From positions 1 to 64,000 of the forward strand of contig NZ_QYUP01000122.1 of assembly GCF_003590855.1 (NCBI RefSeq): DNA of 64,000 nucleotides. Direction: 5' to 3'. The notes under the pieces were generated by a model. The model was not told the DNA's origin. It made no database searches and saw only the letters and a list, made by a program, of their open reading frames with translations. Both the position numbers and the translations under genes were made by a program. Origin of the DNA: Massilia cavernae (GTDB taxonomy: Bacteria; Pseudomonadota; Gammaproteobacteria; Burkholderiales; Burkholderiaceae_D). Shown here piece by piece: positions 35,992-47,370 of this stretch. Position 1 is the stretch's first letter; every line of letters begins with the position of its first letter.

Positions 35992-38430
35992 TCAGGCCAC
36001 CATCCGCGGCGCCGGCTGCAGCGCGCTCAGCAGGCTGAGCAGCTGGACCGTGTCCGCCGGCTTGGCGAAGTAGTAATCGAAACCGGCAGCGAGCGCCGTG
36101 TCGCGGCCGTAGCGGTGACCCTGGCCGGTGACGGCCACCAGCACCGAAGCGCTGTTGGCCGCGCGGATCCGGCGCGCCAGTTCGTTGCCGTCGATTCCGG
36201 GCAGGCCGATCTCGATCAGGCAGGCATGCGGCGCCAGCCCGGTCGCGCGCTCGAGCGCCAGCAGCGGGTCGTGCTCGACCATGGCCGTATGGCCGGCCAT
36301 CTCCAGCAGCATCGCCATGGCCCCGGCGGCATCCGGGTTGTCGTCCACCACCAGCACACGCAGGCCGCCAAAACCGCCGCCAGTTGGCGCGGCGTCCGGC
36401 TCGGGCCAGGTTTCGGCGTCGAGGTGGCGCGGCAGGTACACCGAAAAAGTGCTGCCGGCGTCCTTGCCTTCGCTGGCCACGGTGACGTGGCCGCCGTGCA
36501 GCGACACCAGGCTTTTCACCAGCGCCAGCCCCAGTCCCAGGCCACCCTGCGTACGGTCGGGCGTGCGCTTGTGCTGCGTGAACAGCTCGAACACGTGCGG
36601 CATCAGGTCGGCGTCGATCCCGATGCCATTGTCGCTGACGTGGATCTCGATCATGGCCGGATGGGCCACCACGTCGAGCGCGAGGCGGCCGCCGTTGGGG
36701 GTGTACTTGGCGGCGTTGTGCAGCAGGTTGGTCACGACCTGCACCAGCCGCTTGCGGTCGCCCCAGACCGCGACCTCGCCCTCGGCCGGCGCGTTGACCA
36801 CCGCCACGTGGCCGCGCTCGTCGATCAGGGGCTGGGTCTGCTCGATCGACTCCAGCACGACCTGGTGCATGTCGAGCACGTCCTTCTCCAGCACCACCAG
36901 CCCGGTATTGACGCGCGAGACGTCCAGCAGGTCGTTGATCAGGCTGGTCATGTGGTTGACCTGGCGCTCGATGATGACGCTCGATTGCCGTACCCGCGCG
37001 ATATTGTCCGGCGCCAGGCCAAGCAGGTGGGCGGCCGAACGGATCGGCGCCAGCGGGTTGCGCAGCTCGTGCGACAGCATGGCGACGAATTCGTCCTTGT
37101 GGCGGCCGGCCTCGAGCAGGCTTTCCTCGGCGCGCTTGCGCGCGGTGATGTCGATCGAGACCCCGCGGATCCAGCGCGGCACGCCGCCGGCGTCGGCCAC
37201 GACGGTGCCGTACACCTGCAGCCACACGGTTTCGCCGTTGTCGGGACGCACCAGCCGGATCACTTCGGCGTAGTTGCCACGCCGCGCCAGCGCCGCACGG
37301 CGCGCCACGTCCATCCGCTTCATGTCCTCGGCCGGGATGGCGCGCCATACAGCGCGCATGTCGGTCCAGCTGGCGCCGAACAGCTCGGCCGCGTTGTCCG
37401 AGAACACCACCTCATTGGTGGCCAGCACCCAGTCCCACACCACCATCCGCGCCACCTTCATGCCTTCGCGCAGGCGCAGTTCGCTGTGCTCGAGCGCCAC
37501 CTTGGCCATGGTGCGCTCGGTGGCGTCGAAGCCCTCGACGAAGATGCCGGTAACCAGCCCGTCGGTGAAGATCGGCTGGTAGACGAAATCGCAGTACACC
37601 TGAGTCACCTGGCTGTCCGGCGGACGGCGCAGCATCATCGTGACATCGGTGGCGTTGAACGGCTTGCCGGTGCGGTAGACGTTGTCGAGCAGCTCGGAAA
37701 AGCCCTGGCCTTCCAGTTCGGGCAATGCGGCGCGCACGCTGTTGCCGATCAGGTCGCGGTCGCCGACGAAACGGGTGAAAGCGGCATTGGCGAATTCGAA
37801 CACGTGCCCGGGACCGCGCAGGATACACATGAAGCCCGGCGCCTGCTGGAACAGGGTGCGCAGGCGGGCTTCCTCGGCTTCGCGCTGGCGCGCCAGCGCC
37901 TGTTCGGTCAGCGCGGCGTTGACGGTTTCAAGCTCGGCCCTGGCGTTGTGCTGGACGGTGACGTCGTTGCACATCACCAGCACGCCGTGCACGCCTTCGC
38001 TGTCCTCGACCGGGCTGTAGCCATAGGTCCACCAGGCGTCCTCGCGCCGGCCGTGGCGGGTGAGCGGCACCAGCTGATCCTCGTTCCAGGTCGAGCCCTT
38101 GCCGGCCATGACGAACTCGATTTGCGGCCCGATGATCGGCCATATCTCGTCCCAGCACTCGCGCCCGCCCTGTCCCAGCGCGCCCGGATGGCGCTCGGGC
38201 CCCATGGTGCGTGCGTAGGCGTCGTTGTAAAACTGCACCAGGCCGGCGCCCCACCACAGGAACATTGGGTGGCTGGAGGAAAGAATGATCCGCACCACGC
38301 TCTTGAGCAGCGGCGGCCATTGTTCGGGCGGGCCCAGGCCGGTGGAAGCCCAGTCGGCGGCGCGCATCAGCGCCCCCATGTCCCCGCCTCCGGCAAGGAA
38401 ATCAAAACTCGGACGCTGATCGTTGTTCAT
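35992..38430 (-). CDS. Soluble PAS hybrid histidine kinase with Glu in the receiver phospho-site
   Basis: The 812-residue protein has about three PAS domains (to about residue 430), HisKA with His454 in SHELRNP, HATPase (NLLHNAAKY, DNGIGI, GGLGLGLAL) and a C-terminal receiver (VLVVDDNPDA to AKPAD). In the receiver the phospho-accepting position reads CLIEIGLPG, so Asp is replaced by Glu740. The acidic pair and the Lys are present. Glu can mimic a permanently phosphorylated state. No membrane segments are seen. The ATG at 38430 has GGAG upstream, and the transposon end begins just beyond it. Confidence 0.86.
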   Translation of the reverse strand: MNNDQRPSFDFLAGGGDMGALMRAADWASTGLGPPEQWPPLLKSVVRIILSSSHPMFLWWGAGLVQFYNDAYARTMGPERHPGALGQGGRECWDEIWPIIGPQIEFVMAGKGSTWNEDQLVPLTRHGRREDAWWTYGYSPVEDSEGVHGVLVMCNDVTVQHNARAELETVNAALTEQALARQREAEEARLRTLFQQAPGFMCILRGPGHVFEFANAAFTRFVGDRDLIGNSVRAALPELEGQGFSELLDNVYRTGKPFNATDVTMMLRRPPDSQVTQVYCDFVYQPIFTDGLVTGIFVEGFDATERTMAKVALEHSELRLREGMKVARMVVWDWVLATNEVVFSDNAAELFGASWTDMRAVWRAIPAEDMKRMDVARRAALARRGNYAEVIRLVRPDNGETVWLQVYGTVVADAGGVPRWIRGVSIDITARKRAEESLLEAGRHKDEFVAMLSHELRNPLAPIRSAAHLLGLAPDNIARVRQSSVIIERQVNHMTSLINDLLDVSRVNTGLVVLEKDVLDMHQVVLESIEQTQPLIDERGHVAVVNAPAEGEVAVWGDRKRLVQVVTNLLHNAAKYTPNGGRLALDVVAHPAMIEIHVSDNGIGIDADLMPHVFELFTQHKRTPDRTQGGLGLGLALVKSLVSLHGGHVTVASEGKDAGSTFSVYLPRHLDAETWPEPDAAPTGGGFGGLRVLVVDDNPDAAGAMAMLLEMAGHTAMVEHDPLLALERATGLAPHACLIEIGLPGIDGNELARRIRAANSASVLVAVTGQGHRYGRDTALAAGFDYYFAKPADTVQLLSLLSALQPAPRMVA

Positions 38431-38448
38431 CGGATTTGCTCCGAGAAA

Positions 38449-38468
38449 CCTCGTCCTTCAGGACGGGG
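38449..38468 (+). repeat. Left-end hairpin of the IS1341-type element
   Basis: CCTCGTCC and GGACGGGG form an eight-base stem with a TTCA loop, one G-T pair included. It matches the subterminal imperfect palindromes that TnpA recognises in IS200/IS605 elements. Confidence 0.7.
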
Positions 38469-38522
38469 AGTGAAAGGAGCCGACTGCGCAGCAGTCGATG
38501 CCTTGATTTTAAGAGTGGAACC

Positions 38523-39614
38523 ATGGTCGACAATGGCTGTCGAACCTGTATGAAACTGGCTTACCGCTACCGAGTCAAGTCGCTGACCGGCTTGCTGAAC
38601 AAGCAGGCCCGGGCAGTCAACTTCGTCTGGAACTACTGCAACGACAGGCAAAAGGACGCGCTGCGTTTCGGTCGCCGCTGGCATACCGGTTTCGACCTGA
38701 TCAAGCTCACCACCGGGTGCAGCAAGGAGCTTGGCCTTCACTCGGGTACGGTCAACGATGTATGCCAGCGGTACGCCAAGTCGCGCTCCCAGTCGCGCCG
38801 TCCCTACCTTCGCTATCGGGGAAGGAAGTCCTCGGGCTGGGTGCCGTTGAAAGGGCGTGACCTGAAACGCGAGGGTAATGCCTTTCGCTTCGCCGGCAAT
38901 ACCTTCCGCGTGTTCCTTTCGCGCGCGCTGCCTGAGGGAAAAATCACCGACGGGACCAACCTCTCGCGCGACCGGCGCGGCAACTGGTTCCTCAATATCG
39001 TCCTTGAAGTGCAGGAGCCGCCTGCCCGCTTGCCGGTGTGCGGTGTGGGAATCGACCTTGGCCTGAAAGACCTGGCGACGTTGAGCGACGGCAGCCGCAT
39101 CCCGGCGCCGCACCTCTACCGTGCCAGCGAGGCGGCGCTGGCCATGGCTCAGCGCGCCCGAAAAAAGAAACGGGTCGCGGCGCTCCACGCAAAGATTGCC
39201 AATCGCCGCCGGAACTATCTGCACACCTGCACCAGCGCCATTGTCGGCGCGTTCGACTACATTGTGGTCGGAAATATCAATGCTTCCGCGCTCGCCAGAA
39301 CCAGCATGGCGAAGTCCGTCTACGATGTCGGCTGGTCGTCCTTCCGCACACAACTGGCGTACAAGGCTGTTAAGCATGGCGCCTGGTTTGAAGAAGTGAA
39401 CGAAAGCTTTACCACCCAGATCTGCTCGGATTGTGGCGCTGTTCCCGATTCGAGGCCGAGAGGTATCGCAGACCTTGGAAGCATGTTCACAGAACATGCG
39501 AAAGAATGGCGTTGTTGTGATTGCGGAGCGGTACATGATCGTGATCTCAATGCTGCGCTAAACATTCTCCGTCGCGGACGTGCGACGCTAGCTGTAGGAA
39601 TCCCCGACCTTTAG
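38523..39614 (+). CDS. tnpB: TnpB-family protein with a non-canonical RuvC-II motif
   Basis: The 363-residue protein has the helix-turn-helix/OrfB layout, RuvC-I Asp178 in GIDLGLKDLA, a CxxC...CxxC zinc ribbon (CSDCG, CCDCG) and RuvC-III Asp341 in HDRDLNAALN. At RuvC-II the usual Glu (VVENLN-like) is Gly250 in VVGNINASAL. A Glu lies 44 residues later in VNESFTTQ (Glu294), which might substitute. TnpB normally is an RNA-guided DNA nuclease whose guide RNA overlaps the 3' end of the element. The ATG at 38523 is chosen; a frame from 38436 reads through the left hairpin. Confidence 0.85.
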   Translation: MVDNGCRTCMKLAYRYRVKSLTGLLNKQARAVNFVWNYCNDRQKDALRFGRRWHTGFDLIKLTTGCSKELGLHSGTVNDVCQRYAKSRSQSRRPYLRYRGRKSSGWVPLKGRDLKREGNAFRFAGNTFRVFLSRALPEGKITDGTNLSRDRRGNWFLNIVLEVQEPPARLPVCGVGIDLGLKDLATLSDGSRIPAPHLYRASEAALAMAQRARKKKRVAALHAKIANRRRNYLHTCTSAIVGAFDYIVVGNINASALARTSMAKSVYDVGWSSFRTQLAYKAVKHGAWFEEVNESFTTQICSDCGAVPDSRPRGIADLGSMFTEHAKEWRCCDCGAVHDRDLNAALNILRRGRATLAVGIPDL

Positions 39615-39621
39615 GTTGGGG
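39602..39621 (+). repeat. Right-end hairpin of the IS1341-type element
   Basis: CCCCGACC and GGTTGGGG pair around a TTTA loop, overlapping the tnpB stop. The preceding 100-150 bases plus this end would form the 3' part of any guide (omega) RNA. The 39633-39833 stretch beyond is AT-rich and holds no gene seen. Confidence 0.7.
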
Positions 39622-39833
39622 AGGACGTCAAGTTAACTGTTCACGTCACACGCGGCCGCACGGCCGGAAAATAATAATACCTTGTTCAAAAAGCATTTGA
39701 CATCAAAAAGTGCAGTTTTGCCAAGGTATTTACAACATTATGTGCGCCACCTAACGGAAGCATGGGCAGGCACGTGGCATGCTTGCCGCAACGGCGCGCC
39801 GCGCCTTTCCCTTACTCAACAGGAGAGTCCATC

Positions 39834-40046
39834 GTGTCCGACAATCCGCTGGAACCCGGTCCCCAGGACTATGACCGCATCAACGTCAACGTCGAGTCGG
39901 AGCTGGCCTACTGGTCGCGCGAACTGGGCGTGTCGCGGCCGCACCTTGCCGAACTGATCGAAAAGGTCGGCCCCGGCGTACTCGACATCAAACGCCGCCT
40001 GGCCGAGGAAAACCGTCCGCCCCGCTTCGACGGAATACCACCGTAG
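39834..40046 (+). CDS. DUF3606 small protein
   Basis: The 70-residue protein carries the DUF3606 pattern: DRINVNVESELAYWSRELGV followed by a short helix-turn-helix-like stretch (SRPHLAELIEKVGPG). The family is widespread in soil proteobacteria and of unknown function; the layout suggests nucleic-acid binding. The GTG at 39834 is chosen because AGGAGAG precedes it by eight bases. Confidence 0.8.
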   Translation: MSDNPLEPGPQDYDRINVNVESELAYWSRELGVSRPHLAELIEKVGPGVLDIKRRLAEENRPPRFDGIPP

Positions 40047-40060
40047 GCCCTGGGGCGAAA

Positions 40061-40095
40061 AAAAACCCGGACGCTGCTCACGTCCGGGTTTTTTT
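40061..40095. terminator. Bidirectional rho-independent terminator
   Basis: AACCCGGACG (40064-40073) pairs with CGTCCGGGTT (40081-40090), flanked by a run of A on the left and seven T on the right. It can end both the DUF3606 gene and the convergent amidohydrolase gene. Confidence 0.9.
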
Positions 40096-40113
40096 GCGCT
40101 CAAGCGCCTGCGC

Positions 40114-43407
<3,294 letters not shown>

Positions 43408-43608
43408 ATGACTCCCTGTACTCGTTTTTTATGGCGGCAAGTTTTGCCGATCCACATTCTACTGCCGTACGGGAACGAAAATCGAGCAATGCCGGATGCA
43501 TATGCCGAAAAAGCCGTAACAATGAGGCGTTCTTGCGTACGTACCGGCACTGTGTATTGACTGCCAATCACCGATTCGCAAGATAATCGCCTGGCCCCTT
43601 TCGGATGC

Positions 43609-43638
43609 TTGTTGAATTATGGACTTTAATGTTATATT
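43609..43638 (+). promoter_or_regulatory. Sigma-70-like promoter of the PilZ gene
   Basis: TTGTTG (43609-43614) is followed after 17 bp by TTATAT (43632-43637), or after 18 bp by TATATT. The region is AT-rich compared with its surroundings, and transcription would begin near 43645. The rest of the 43408-43675 gap shows no gene. Confidence 0.55.
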
Positions 43639-43675
43639 TTAGTTAGTTAATTAGTCGTCAACAACCTGGATTCCA

Positions 43676-44572
43676 ATGGCAGAAACCCAGCTGGTCTATT
43701 TGTTTGCGAGCGATATCCCGGTCGGTAGTCCATTACCCTGGCCGGTACTTCTCGCCTCGGGCGATTTACTGGCGCCGGCGGGATTCGTCGTTGCAAATGA
43801 TTTGGTTCAAGAACGCCTGATGATGGCGGCGCCCATGCGAATCGGCTCCGCTTCCGACCGTGGCCGCCCCTCTCTGTCGGTGGACACCGATAATCTCGCG
43901 GCGAAAATCGCATCGCGTTCCGAGGACCCGCTCAAATACTTCCGGCAAAATGCGGAAACCGTCGTGCTGACCTTCAAGCTCCCCGCCGAGGACAAGCCAC
44001 GCACCGTGACCGCCGACTTCTATGGGCGCATGCCGATGTCGTCGGTCATCGTGTCCGCGCCCGTGCTCGGCCTCGGCGACGAAATGAAATGGAAGAATTT
44101 CGAAGGCATGCCGATTACCGTCCAGGTATTGTTCGGCCGGACCTTGTGCATGTTTAAAACGACATTATTATGGTACGCAGCAGTGCCACATAGTCATTTA
44201 TTCCTGCGCTATCCGCAAAAGGTGGTCACCAAGGTATTCCGCCAGGCGCTGCGGGTGAATGCCCGCCTTTCCGCATCGGTCATTATGGAAGAAGGCTGCA
44301 AACTGCCTGGACTGATTACCAATTTATCCGATTCCGGATGCGCGATCGAGACCGGTTTCCTGCTCGGCCACTCCGGGCGGCAATTAACCCTGGAATTCGA
44401 CGCCGGGACCGGCGGCGAGCCCCAGCTTATTTCGGTGCCGGGCATAATCCGCACCGTCAAAGGAAACCTGACCCAGCAAATGCGCTACGGGATCGAATTT
44501 GCCGAGCCCATGGGCGAGGACGTGGCACAGGCGCTCAAAGCGTTCATCTACGCGCAGCTGGCGGACGCCTGA
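43676..44572 (+). CDS. YcgR-like c-di-GMP-binding PilZ protein
   Basis: The 298-residue protein has a C-terminal PilZ domain (about 190-295) with the c-di-GMP motifs RQALRVNAR (RxxxR) and NLSDSGCAI (the D/NxSxxG part). The preceding region (about 85-185) has FKTTLLWYA and FLRYPQKV, similar to the YcgR N-terminal domain. It probably adjusts motility or another surface function when c-di-GMP rises. It ends 32 bp from the end of a convergent GGDEF-EAL gene, and the locus is rich in c-di-GMP enzymes. No strong ribosome binding site is seen. Confidence 0.85.
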   Translation: MAETQLVYLFASDIPVGSPLPWPVLLASGDLLAPAGFVVANDLVQERLMMAAPMRIGSASDRGRPSLSVDTDNLAAKIASRSEDPLKYFRQNAETVVLTFKLPAEDKPRTVTADFYGRMPMSSVIVSAPVLGLGDEMKWKNFEGMPITVQVLFGRTLCMFKTTLLWYAAVPHSHLFLRYPQKVVTKVFRQALRVNARLSASVIMEEGCKLPGLITNLSDSGCAIETGFLLGHSGRQLTLEFDAGTGGEPQLISVPGIIRTVKGNLTQQMRYGIEFAEPMGEDVAQALKAFIYAQLADA

Positions 44573-44604
44573 CGCAGGAAATCGCCCGCCGCAGCGCGTC
44601 GCGC

Positions 44605-47250
44605 CTATCCAAGCAGCATGCGCTCGAATTCTTCCGGCGGCATCGGCGCGGCGAACAGGAAGCCCTGGGCGTAGTCGCACTGGCGCGCGGCCAGCCAGTC
44701 GCGCTGGGCAGCCGTTTCGACGCCTTCCGCGATCACCTTCAATCCCAGCTTGTGGCCCATCACGATGATGGTATCGGTGATGGTGCTGGTGGTGGGGTCG
44801 TGCAGCATCTCGGCCACGAAGGACTGGTCGATCTTCAGGTAGTCGATGTCCAGCCGCTTCAGGTAGCTCATCGACGAATAGCCGGTGCCGAAGTCGTCGA
44901 TGGCGACCTCGACCCCGCCCTCGCGCAGCTCGTACAGCTTGGCGAACACGTTCTCGGACAGGTTCAGCAGCACGCCCTCGGTGATCTCGACGCTGATCGA
45001 GCTGGGCGGCACGCCCAGCTTGCGCAGGTGGTCGATCCAGTCCATGGTGCGGTGGTGGCGCTCGAACTGCACCGGCGACTTGTTGATGCTGATCTGGAAG
45101 GTGCTGCCGGTCAGCTCGCTCCAGCGCTTCGACCACAGCGCGGCGGTGGTGAACACCCAGTTGCCGATGTCGTGGATCATCCCGCATTCCTCGGCGATCT
45201 TGACGAACTCGGCCGGCATCACCAGCCCTTCTCCCGCCCGGCGCCAGCGCAGCAGCGCTTCCGCCTTGACCACCCGTCCCGTGTCGAGCTCGACGATCGG
45301 CTGGAAGTACAGCTCGAGCTGGCCGTCGGCCTGGGCGCCGCGCAGGTCGCTGATCAGCTTGAGGCGCTGCATGGCCGCCACCTGCATGTCGCTTTCGAAG
45401 AAGGTGAGCTGATTGCGTCCCGCCGCTTTCGAGCGGTACATCGCATGGTCGGCGATGCGCATCAGGTCTTCCGGCCCCTTGGCGTCGATCGGGTAGCGCG
45501 CGATGCCGATGCTTCCGGACACGTACATCGGCTCGACGCCGATCTCGAACGGCATCGCCAGCGTGTCGAGGATGCGCTGGGCGGTCTGCTCGACGTGCTC
45601 CAGTTCGCCCGCCTCGACGATGATCACGGTGAACTCGTCGCCGCCCAGCCGCGCCACCGTGTCGCCCGGGCCCAGGCAGCGTTCGATGCGCTGGGCCGCC
45701 TCGATCAGCAGCGCGTCGCCGGCGTCGTGGCCGAGCATGTCGTTGACTTCCTTGAAGCGGTCGAGGTCGATGAACAGCAGCGCCAGGGTCCCGCTGGCCG
45801 CCTCGGCCTGGCGCATGCCGTGCTCGAGGCGGTCGCGGAATAGCGCGCGGTTGGGCAGGCCGGTCAGCGCGTCATAGTGGGCGCGCCGCTCCAGCGTTTC
45901 GTTGAACTGGGTAATGGTCAGCTCGGCGTTCTTGCGGCGCGTGATGTCGTGGGCAAAACCGTGCCATACGGTCGACTTGTCCGGGCGCCGCGTCGGGGTG
46001 GCGCTGACCTCGATCCAGCGCAGCCCCTTGTCCGGCAGGCCCACGCGCAGTTCCATGTGCCAGGGTTCGAGGCTGGCCGCCGACTTCAGGAAGGCGCGCC
46101 GCGCGCGCATCCGGTCCTGCGGCTGGATGCGCTCGGCCAGGCGCTCGGTATCGGCCTGGATCGCGGCGGGCGACAGTTCGAACAGCTCGTTGGCGACCGC
46201 GCTGATGAAGGGACAGGTGGTCTTGCCATCCGGTCCCAGTTGAAGCTCGAAGAACACGCCCGGCACATGCTGGGCCAGCTGGGCCAGCAGCTCGTGGCTG
46301 GCCTCCAGCTTCTGGCGCAGGCGCACCTGTTCGGTGATGTCGACGATGGTGCCGACGATACGCTCCGGAACCGAGGCCTCGTTGCGTTCGACCACGGTGC
46401 CCGACATGCGCACCCAGATCCAGTCGTCCGGTTCGCGGCGCAGTCGGTATTCGTGGGTGCAGACGTTGCGGGCCGGATCCATGCACAGAGCCACCTTGCG
46501 CAGCACTTCCTGGACGTCGTCGGGATGGACGCGGCTTAGCCATAGCTCCGGATCGTCGCTGTTGATCTCCTCGGCAAGGCCGATGATGCGCTTCCACTGA
46601 GGCGAGTAGAACATCCTGCCCACCGACGGGCGCCAGTCCCACACGCCCTCGCCGGTGCCTTCCAGCGCGAAGTTGAGCCGCTCGTCGTTCCTGGTCAGTT
46701 CGTCCGACAGGCGGCTCAGTTCGCCGAACGACTTTTCCAGCTCGCGGTGGGCCTGCATCAGCTGGCGCTCGCGGTTCATGACATCGGTGATGTCGTTCAC
46801 TGTGCCGACCAGGTCGGTACACCTGCCGTGGCCGTCGAACACGGGCGTCACCGACACCAGCCCGGCCTTCTGGCCGGCCGGATAATCGGTGCATTCTTCC
46901 CAGCGCCGGGTCTGGCGCGATGCGATTGCCTCGCGGTAGTGCTGCAGCACCAGCGTGCAAGAGGGCTCGGGGATCACTTCCTGCACCAGCCTGCCCAGCA
47001 CCTGGCCGGGCGACAGCGCCGTGGCGCGGTAGAACGCCGGGTTCACATTGGCGAAGCGGTAGGTGTCCTCGCCTTCCACGGCCAGGTGGAACACCACGTC
47101 CGAGGCGTTGACGTAGGCGATCGCGCAGACGGCGTCGGGGACCGGCGGCGCCGGCCCGGCCGGGGGCGCGGCAGGGTTCGCAGGGCGCGCGGCTTCCGCC
47201 GCGGGATCGTTGGGAGGGTCCTGCTCCGGTTCGCTGTCGGTCTGCTCCAT
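44605..47250 (-). CDS. PAS-GGDEF-EAL dual-domain c-di-GMP protein
   Basis: The 881-residue soluble protein has a Pro/Ala-rich start and three PAS domains (about 45-160, 180-300, 310-430). A GGDEF domain (about 440-600, ARLGGDEFT) and an EAL domain (about 615-875, KAEALLRW, VEITEG, DDFGTGYSS) follow. Both catalytic motifs look intact, so it could make or break c-di-GMP. The ATG at 47250 is chosen. The frame runs on to 48003, but that extension lies antisense to the next gene and is not credible. Confidence 0.87.
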   Translation of the reverse strand: MEQTDSEPEQDPPNDPAAEAARPANPAAPPAGPAPPVPDAVCAIAYVNASDVVFHLAVEGEDTYRFANVNPAFYRATALSPGQVLGRLVQEVIPEPSCTLVLQHYREAIASRQTRRWEECTDYPAGQKAGLVSVTPVFDGHGRCTDLVGTVNDITDVMNRERQLMQAHRELEKSFGELSRLSDELTRNDERLNFALEGTGEGVWDWRPSVGRMFYSPQWKRIIGLAEEINSDDPELWLSRVHPDDVQEVLRKVALCMDPARNVCTHEYRLRREPDDWIWVRMSGTVVERNEASVPERIVGTIVDITEQVRLRQKLEASHELLAQLAQHVPGVFFELQLGPDGKTTCPFISAVANELFELSPAAIQADTERLAERIQPQDRMRARRAFLKSAASLEPWHMELRVGLPDKGLRWIEVSATPTRRPDKSTVWHGFAHDITRRKNAELTITQFNETLERRAHYDALTGLPNRALFRDRLEHGMRQAEAASGTLALLFIDLDRFKEVNDMLGHDAGDALLIEAAQRIERCLGPGDTVARLGGDEFTVIIVEAGELEHVEQTAQRILDTLAMPFEIGVEPMYVSGSIGIARYPIDAKGPEDLMRIADHAMYRSKAAGRNQLTFFESDMQVAAMQRLKLISDLRGAQADGQLELYFQPIVELDTGRVVKAEALLRWRRAGEGLVMPAEFVKIAEECGMIHDIGNWVFTTAALWSKRWSELTGSTFQISINKSPVQFERHHRTMDWIDHLRKLGVPPSSISVEITEGVLLNLSENVFAKLYELREGGVEVAIDDFGTGYSSMSYLKRLDIDYLKIDQSFVAEMLHDPTTSTITDTIIVMGHKLGLKVIAEGVETAAQRDWLAARQCDYAQGFLFAAPMPPEEFERMLLG

Positions 47251-47370
47251 GGCCTGGAACCTGTCTGTCTGCGGTTGGATGGGCTGCGCCGTGCTGGGTG
47301 TGCCTCCATTGTAGCCCAACGTTTCAGGGCGTTCTACCCGGGAATGCATCCGCACCCTTGCCGTTGGGGG

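Larger units (their letters stand above)
38445..39632 (+). mobile_element. IS200/IS605-family element of the IS1341 type (tnpB only)
   Basis: A single tnpB gene is flanked by subterminal hairpins: CCTCGTCC-TTCA-GGACGGGG at the left (38449-38468) and CCCCGACC-TTTA-GGTTGGGG at the right (39602-39621). There are no inverted terminal repeats and no tnpA, so it depends on a transposase elsewhere. The ends are approximate to about ten bases. It sits immediately upstream of the hybrid kinase start. Confidence 0.8.

Noticed and set aside
39697-39725. TTGACA downstream of the transposon as a promoter for the DUF3606 gene
   Set aside because: No acceptable -10 box lies 16-19 bp away.
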